A DNA stretch of 64,000 nucleotides from BPJU01 sp964425225 (GTDB taxonomy: Bacteria > Planctomycetota > Planctomycetia > Pirellulales > Pirellulaceae), in assembly GCA_964425225.1 (NCBI GenBank), contig CAYRMD010000011.1, positions 17,517-81,516 on the forward strand. Reading direction: 5' to 3'. Both the position numbers and the translations under genes were made by a program. Of this stretch, positions 60,515 through 64,000 are shown piece by piece; position 1 is the first letter of the stretch; the number at the start of each line of letters is the position of its first letter. Below the pieces are notes generated by a model that was not told the DNA's origin, did not search any database, and saw only the letters and a list, made by a program, of their open reading frames with translations.

Positions 60515-61656
60515 GCGGTTCGCAGCGCCCGGTACGCAGTGGATCCTTGTTGGCTGAGTACGAAGCGCGCTGGCTTGCGCCCTATGCTATGCACAGTAAT
60601 CAATCGGCAGGGCGACGCTACCCTGAGCCACCCCACCCGTATCGGAGTCCCTTTCAGCGCGACCGCGACCGGATTATCCACAGTGCAGCCTTTCGGCGTT
60701 TGAGCGGCAAGATGCAAGTCTTCACCGGCGACCTAGGTGATTATCACCGCACGCGACTGACTCATACGTTCGAAGTTTCCGGTATTGCTCGTACCATTGG
60801 CCGAGCTCTGCGTTTGAACGAAGACCTCATTGAAGCGCTGGCCCTTTTGCACGATATTGGTCATCCGCCTTTCGGTCATGCGGGTGAAGATGCTCTGAAC
60901 GAGTGCCTCGAGCCCTGGGGTGGCTTTTCGCATAACCGATTCGCCTTGACGTTGGCCGAGGAGCTGGAACAGCGCTACCACGATTTTCCCGGGCTCAATC
61001 TCACTTGGGAAGTGCTAGAAGGCCAGGCCATCCGAGCCGCCGATCCTGCGGCACTCCAACGAGGGCCCTTGCTGGAAGTTCAAGCCGTGGAAGCTGCCGA
61101 CAGTATCACGTACACCGCGCACGATACGGATGATGCACTTAAATTGGGTTTAGTGCGAATCGAAGAGCTGGCCGAGGTGCCGTTGATCAGGTCTCTGCTG
61201 GACGTGATTCGCCAGCGCCGAGCCGGGACGCCGCCAGCCTTGCTCCGCAAAACCTTGGTTTATGATCTGATCGACCTGCTGGTTACCGATCTCCTGGAAC
61301 GGGCGGTAGGCGCGTTAGCCAAATGGCAGTTTGCAGACGCGACGGCTGCCCGCCGCAGTCCGTTTCGATTGGGACCCTCGCCGACTTTGGCTGCCCAAAA
61401 AGCCGAGTTAGAAGATTTCTTAAACGAGCGCGTCTACCGCCATCCACAACTGCTGGCTGTTCGTTCCAGAGCGCAGAAGCGATTGATAATGCTGTTTCAA
61501 TTCTTCGTGCGTCACCCTCAACAGATGCCCCCGCGGTTCGTGCAGCGCGTCGAACGCGTCGGCATCCAACGTGCTGTGGGTGACTACCTGGCCGGTATGA
61601 CCGACCGCTACTGTGACGAACAGTGCCGGCGGTATTTGTCCGATGATGACGATTGA
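60511..61656 (+). CDS. dgt: dGTPase, deoxyguanosinetriphosphate triphosphohydrolase-like
   Basis: An HD-domain triphosphohydrolase (381 residues) that releases triphosphate from dGTP and related dNTPs, setting precursor levels. Family blocks are FQRDRDRIIHSAAFRRLSGKMQVF, RTRLTHTFEVSGIARTIGRAL, and the HD pair in LALLHDIGHPPFGHAGEDAL (His114-Asp115), with EAADSITYTAHDTDDALKLG further on. ATG 60511 overlaps the uvrA stop (ATGA), so the two are translated together. A longer in-frame start at 60481 inside uvrA is less likely. The link with uvrA fits a DNA-maintenance unit. Specificity for dGTP is inferred from the family name. Many relatives act on any dNTP. Confidence 0.92.
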   Translation: MSGSQRPVRSGSLLAEYEARWLAPYAMHSNQSAGRRYPEPPHPYRSPFQRDRDRIIHSAAFRRLSGKMQVFTGDLGDYHRTRLTHTFEVSGIARTIGRALRLNEDLIEALALLHDIGHPPFGHAGEDALNECLEPWGGFSHNRFALTLAEELEQRYHDFPGLNLTWEVLEGQAIRAADPAALQRGPLLEVQAVEAADSITYTAHDTDDALKLGLVRIEELAEVPLIRSLLDVIRQRRAGTPPALLRKTLVYDLIDLLVTDLLERAVGALAKWQFADATAARRSPFRLGPSPTLAAQKAELEDFLNERVYRHPQLLAVRSRAQKRLIMLFQFFVRHPQQMPPRFVQRVERVGIQRAVGDYLAGMTDRYCDEQCRRYLSDDDD

Positions 61657-62107
61657 TCAATCTTGCGGTTGCGGCCGGACTAAAATCGATCGTGCGGTCT
61701 TGGCAATCGCATTACGCCACGTGCGCTAGCCTGTTTCAGAAGCCGGCCAACTGCCAATCGCACTCGTAAAGGCGTGGCTGGGATCGGCTTCGCGGGCGTC
61801 AAGCGCCACACGAAAGTGACCGTGCAATGCCGCCTCGGTTTTCAAAACGGGTCCATGTGCCACGGTAACACCACGACATGGCGTGTGCATCTGGATTGTA
61901 AGTGGGATCTTGGCGTACAAGGCGGGCCATGGCGGAAGTGCGCCTGTTTTCAGCGGCAGGAATGGAAACGAGGTGTCTATCTTTCTGTTGATGAAATCAT
62001 TCGGTTATTTGCTGGGCCTGACCAGGCAAGACTTTTTCGGCCCAACGCAATGTGAAGCGCTGTGGGTGCTTCTTGGCAAAGACGCTGCGTCGAGCGAGAG
62101 CTCCACA

Positions 62108-62133
62108 GGGCCGCGACCGAAAGGGAGCGGCCC
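62108..62133 (+). repeat. Dispersed hairpin repeat, copy D
   Basis: GGGCCGCGACCGAAAGGGAG then CGGCCC: an 8-base arm GGGCCGCG can pair with the closing GCGGCCC. It is followed by CAACGCGGAGGCGCAGGGGAGAC, the same order as at 21251-21315. The equivalent stretch is deleted in copy 1. Confidence 0.6.
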
Positions 62134-62680
62134 ATTCAACGCGGAGGCGCAGGGGAGACTCCATGTGCATTGCGATCACCTACGTGGGACCGCGGCGTCT
62201 TTGCGCCATTCGAGTTCGTCCGAAGCCTATTTGTCATTGTCTGTGCGCCAATGCACGCAGCCGGCAGTGCTGCTGGCTGCTCGGCTTCGAGCAACGATGA
62301 CCGTCGAGTAACGGGTCAAACGAACTGTTGTAGTGGGTCGTTCGTACAGAGCCGCCGAACCATTAACCAACCCGCTTGTCGCCGGCGCGGATTTCCATTC
62401 CGGATGCCACCCGCACCCATTTGGTTAGGGCTCTTTTGCTTGCGTCTTACACCATCCAGTAGAGTTTGGCTACTAACCATTATCGATGCCAATAAGCAAC
62501 ACCGCGTGCCAGCAATCTCGATCGTAAAAAGGTTTCCAGCCGCCAGTATCCAGCAACGTCTGTCTAGGGCCCCTCAATGGGTAAGGTGTTTTAACCCGCC
62601 GTTAACGTGCCAGCCGAACATGCCATGCATAAGTATGTCGATAATCATAGTCGTAAATCAAAGAGGGTGGCACCGAGCCC

Positions 62681-62732
62681 GGGGACAGGCTCTACCGCCC
62701 CGGGGACAGGCACCGCGGGCAAGGGGACAGGC
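62681..62732 (+). repeat. 21-base tandem repeat around GGGGACAGGC
   Basis: GGGGACAGGC begins at 62681, 62702 and 62723, exactly 21 bases apart, with similar but not identical spacers. The corresponding place in copy 1 (43041-43053, reversed) has a single unit, so the array expanded in copy 3 or shrank in copy 1. Confidence 0.65.
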
Positions 62733-63221
62733 ACTTTGACCGTTTGGTTCGGTAATTTGCGAGGATCATAAAGATCAGACAAGTAAGATAGCTTGGTAAT
62801 GCTATACAAGACAGTGATTTTGGTCAAAACCGTGACTCTTGGTCAGTAATGTAACGAAACCCGCCATTGTCCGGATACGGCAGGGAAATGGTGCCCAGTC
62901 GGATTAAGTCGCGCAACAAGGCCGCTCGGGATTGTTCGTCGCCGTCGTTCGGAAGACGTTTTCTTGCGGGTCTTGCTAGCGCTAGATGCAGCCAGCGACG
63001 TGACTAGCCTCTGACGCTGCTTGCGGTCGTGACTGTCCGTGCGTGTGTCAACCGAGCAGCACATGCCCTAAATCGTGGGTTTTTGAGAAAGCTTACGGTA
63101 TAAGTTAATCCACATCCCCTGGCGGTGGCGTAGCGAACTTGGTGCACCCGGGGAATGCACCACCTGTAGGAGCGGACTTCCCACCTGCCTAGATCAAAGA
63201 ACGTGGCAAGGTTCGCAAGGT

Positions 63222-63245
63222 GCCGCTCCCTGATGACCGCGGCTC
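63222..63245 (-). repeat. Dispersed hairpin repeat, copy E
   Basis: The minus strand reads GAGCCGCGGTCATCAGGGAG then CGGC, the same unit as 42534-42557 with a few changes in the loop. It lies at the equivalent position of the inverted long repeat. Confidence 0.6.
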
Positions 63246-63833
63246 TGTAAAGCGAACCAACTTTGGAAGTGATAGGGACAACCGGGTGATAGCCGAATCG
63301 GTTACAGCCATGTGCTACCTGCCAAAGAGTCGCACGCACCACGACATGAATACCCATTCTTCTTCCTGTTTTCCCTGCCCCTATGAGTCGTAGCGGCTAT
63401 GTGTTGAAGTCTATTTGTCAGACACCGGGTAGATTGGCCAAAGTCACGCCGGGTTGGTGAGGTTCAGGATTAGAGCCTGTCTAATAATCAGCCAATCCTA
63501 CGGGACAAGATCTATGTACGACGCGGACAAATCTTATTGAGGCGGATACCAAAACGCGCCCCGAGTGAAAAGTACGTGGCTTAAACAGCCGTTTGTTTCT
63601 TTCTGAGGCGACTGGCACTATCCCAATTGATTTGCGCCGTTTTCTATTCGAGATTCGATTTGGGGAGGGACGATCTTACGCAGACTATCGTGGTGATGGC
63701 GCAGATAGAGCGCTTGATGATCCTACTGTTGGCAGCAAGTAATGTTGGCCAAAAGCAGCTTTTTCCCAAAAGAGGTATTGATCGTGAGGCGATCAGAGCC
63801 GGTTTAGGGACAGCCTCGAAGTGCCAGTGCCGG

Positions 63834-64000
63834 AATGGCCGCACGTGCCATTGCGCAGGCGGTTGCCTTATCGTCTGGCCGCTTGTGTTGCGGGCTCGTT
63901 ACCTATGCCATGCTGCCGATTGCAATGGGCTGGCACAATGCACCGTCTTTAGTTGCCGCGCCAGGACAACCGCATGCTACGAGCCGTCGAAAACATCAGA
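63834..64000 (+). CDS. Possible partial gene running off the right edge (weak)
   Basis: From ATG 63834 the frame is open to the window end: MAARAIAQAVALSSGRLCCG, then a mildly hydrophobic stretch (LVTYAMLPIAMGW) that could be a signal sequence. There is no ribosome site worth the name, only about 55 codons are visible, and no family is recognised. It may well be chance. Confidence 0.18.

Larger units (their letters stand above)
61877..63309 (-). repeat. Long dispersed repeat, copy 3 (inverted relative to copy 1)
   Basis: Its reverse complement aligns end to end with 42471-43835. For example GGCTATCACCC, AACTTATACCGTAAGCTTTC, GCTAGTCACGTCG, GTCTGATCTTTATGATCCTCGC, GATTATCGACATACTTATG and CGGTGTTGCTTATTGGCATC all have near-identical partners in copy 1, in the same order. 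It keeps the hairpin unit at 62108-62133 that copy 1 has lost, and has gained extra 21-base units at 62681-62732. It lacks the part equivalent to 42124-42470. Confidence 0.8.
61657..64000. other. Long gene-poor end region with repeat copy 3
   Basis: 2344 bases after dgt. Repeat copy 3 fills 61877-63309. The remainder, about 690 bases to the right edge, has no recognisable gene except a weak open frame from 63834. No tRNA, IS end or attachment site was recognised. Confidence 0.55.

Noticed and set aside
62645..62827. Short arrays of GGGGACAGGC taken as a possible CRISPR-like array
   Set aside because: Units are 21 bases, with near-identical spacers and no cas genes. It is a simple tandem repeat inside a dispersed element.

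Overview
The window looks like chromosomal DNA of a planctomycete, probably from the Pirellulales side. This is inferred from the content, not from a database match. The signs are a DnaA without its N-terminal domains, planctomycete-style conserved hypotheticals (a membrane-anchored HEAT-like protein, a SPOR-like repeat protein, a tandem TlpA lipoprotein), a CBS-korA-korB-CBS cluster, long gene-poor spacers, and a family of GC-rich hairpin repeats. No tRNA, rRNA, CRISPR array, prophage or intact insertion sequence was seen.

Layout. 1-1 kb: the start of a NifS-like cysteine desulfurase and a small membrane protein (minus strand). 1.2-2.5 kb: scpB with a 94-residue, almost purely acidic tail. 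3.4-10.8 kb (minus): argH, an anchored HEAT-like protein with a degenerate receiver-like region, a sigma-54 activator without a sensor domain, and a HemX-like gene overlapping hemA. 11.7-14.9 kb (plus): ftsH and rsgA, overlapping. 15.1-19.8 kb (plus): a secreted M28 peptidase with a PDZ domain, then lutABC for lactate oxidation. 19.9-24 kb (minus): a SPOR-like protein, a YchF-like GTPase and a PQQ-propeller protein.

24.1-31.5 kb (minus) is one tight seven-gene unit: RDD, SpoIIM-like, a membrane protein, DUF4129, DUF4350, MoxR ATPase and DUF58. It is probably a MoxR-driven envelope system. 31.6-32.4 kb (plus): a short-chain dehydrogenase. 32.7-38.9 kb (minus): an alpha/beta hydrolase, a conserved hypothetical, and a 2-oxoacid:ferredoxin oxidoreductase (fused gamma-alpha korA, and korB) with a CBS-domain gene on each side. 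39.2-41.9 kb (plus): ribBA and a transglutaminase/TPR protein preceded by a well-formed upstream ORF. 44.1-47.5 kb: a PilZ-like protein and, convergent with it, a lipoprotein with two TlpA domains.

49.1-57.3 kb (minus) carries dnaA, dnaN, dciA (DUF721) and gyrB in the classical replication order, with ilvB upstream. 57.6-61.7 kb (plus): uvrA and an overlapping dGTPase gene. Two matched dyads sharing an ATGAAT/ATTCAT core lie in the spacer upstream of dnaA.

The spacers at 42.1-43.8, 47.6-48.2 and 61.9-63.3 kb hold three diverged copies of one long non-coding repeat. Copies 1 and 3 are inverted relative to each other and flank the replication/repair block. Smaller pieces of the same family lie at 21.25 and 32.6 kb. 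A frameshifted IS1634-like transposase remnant lies at 48.5-48.9 kb. Many neighbouring genes are translationally coupled through ATGA or similar overlaps. Alternative starts GTG and TTG are common.
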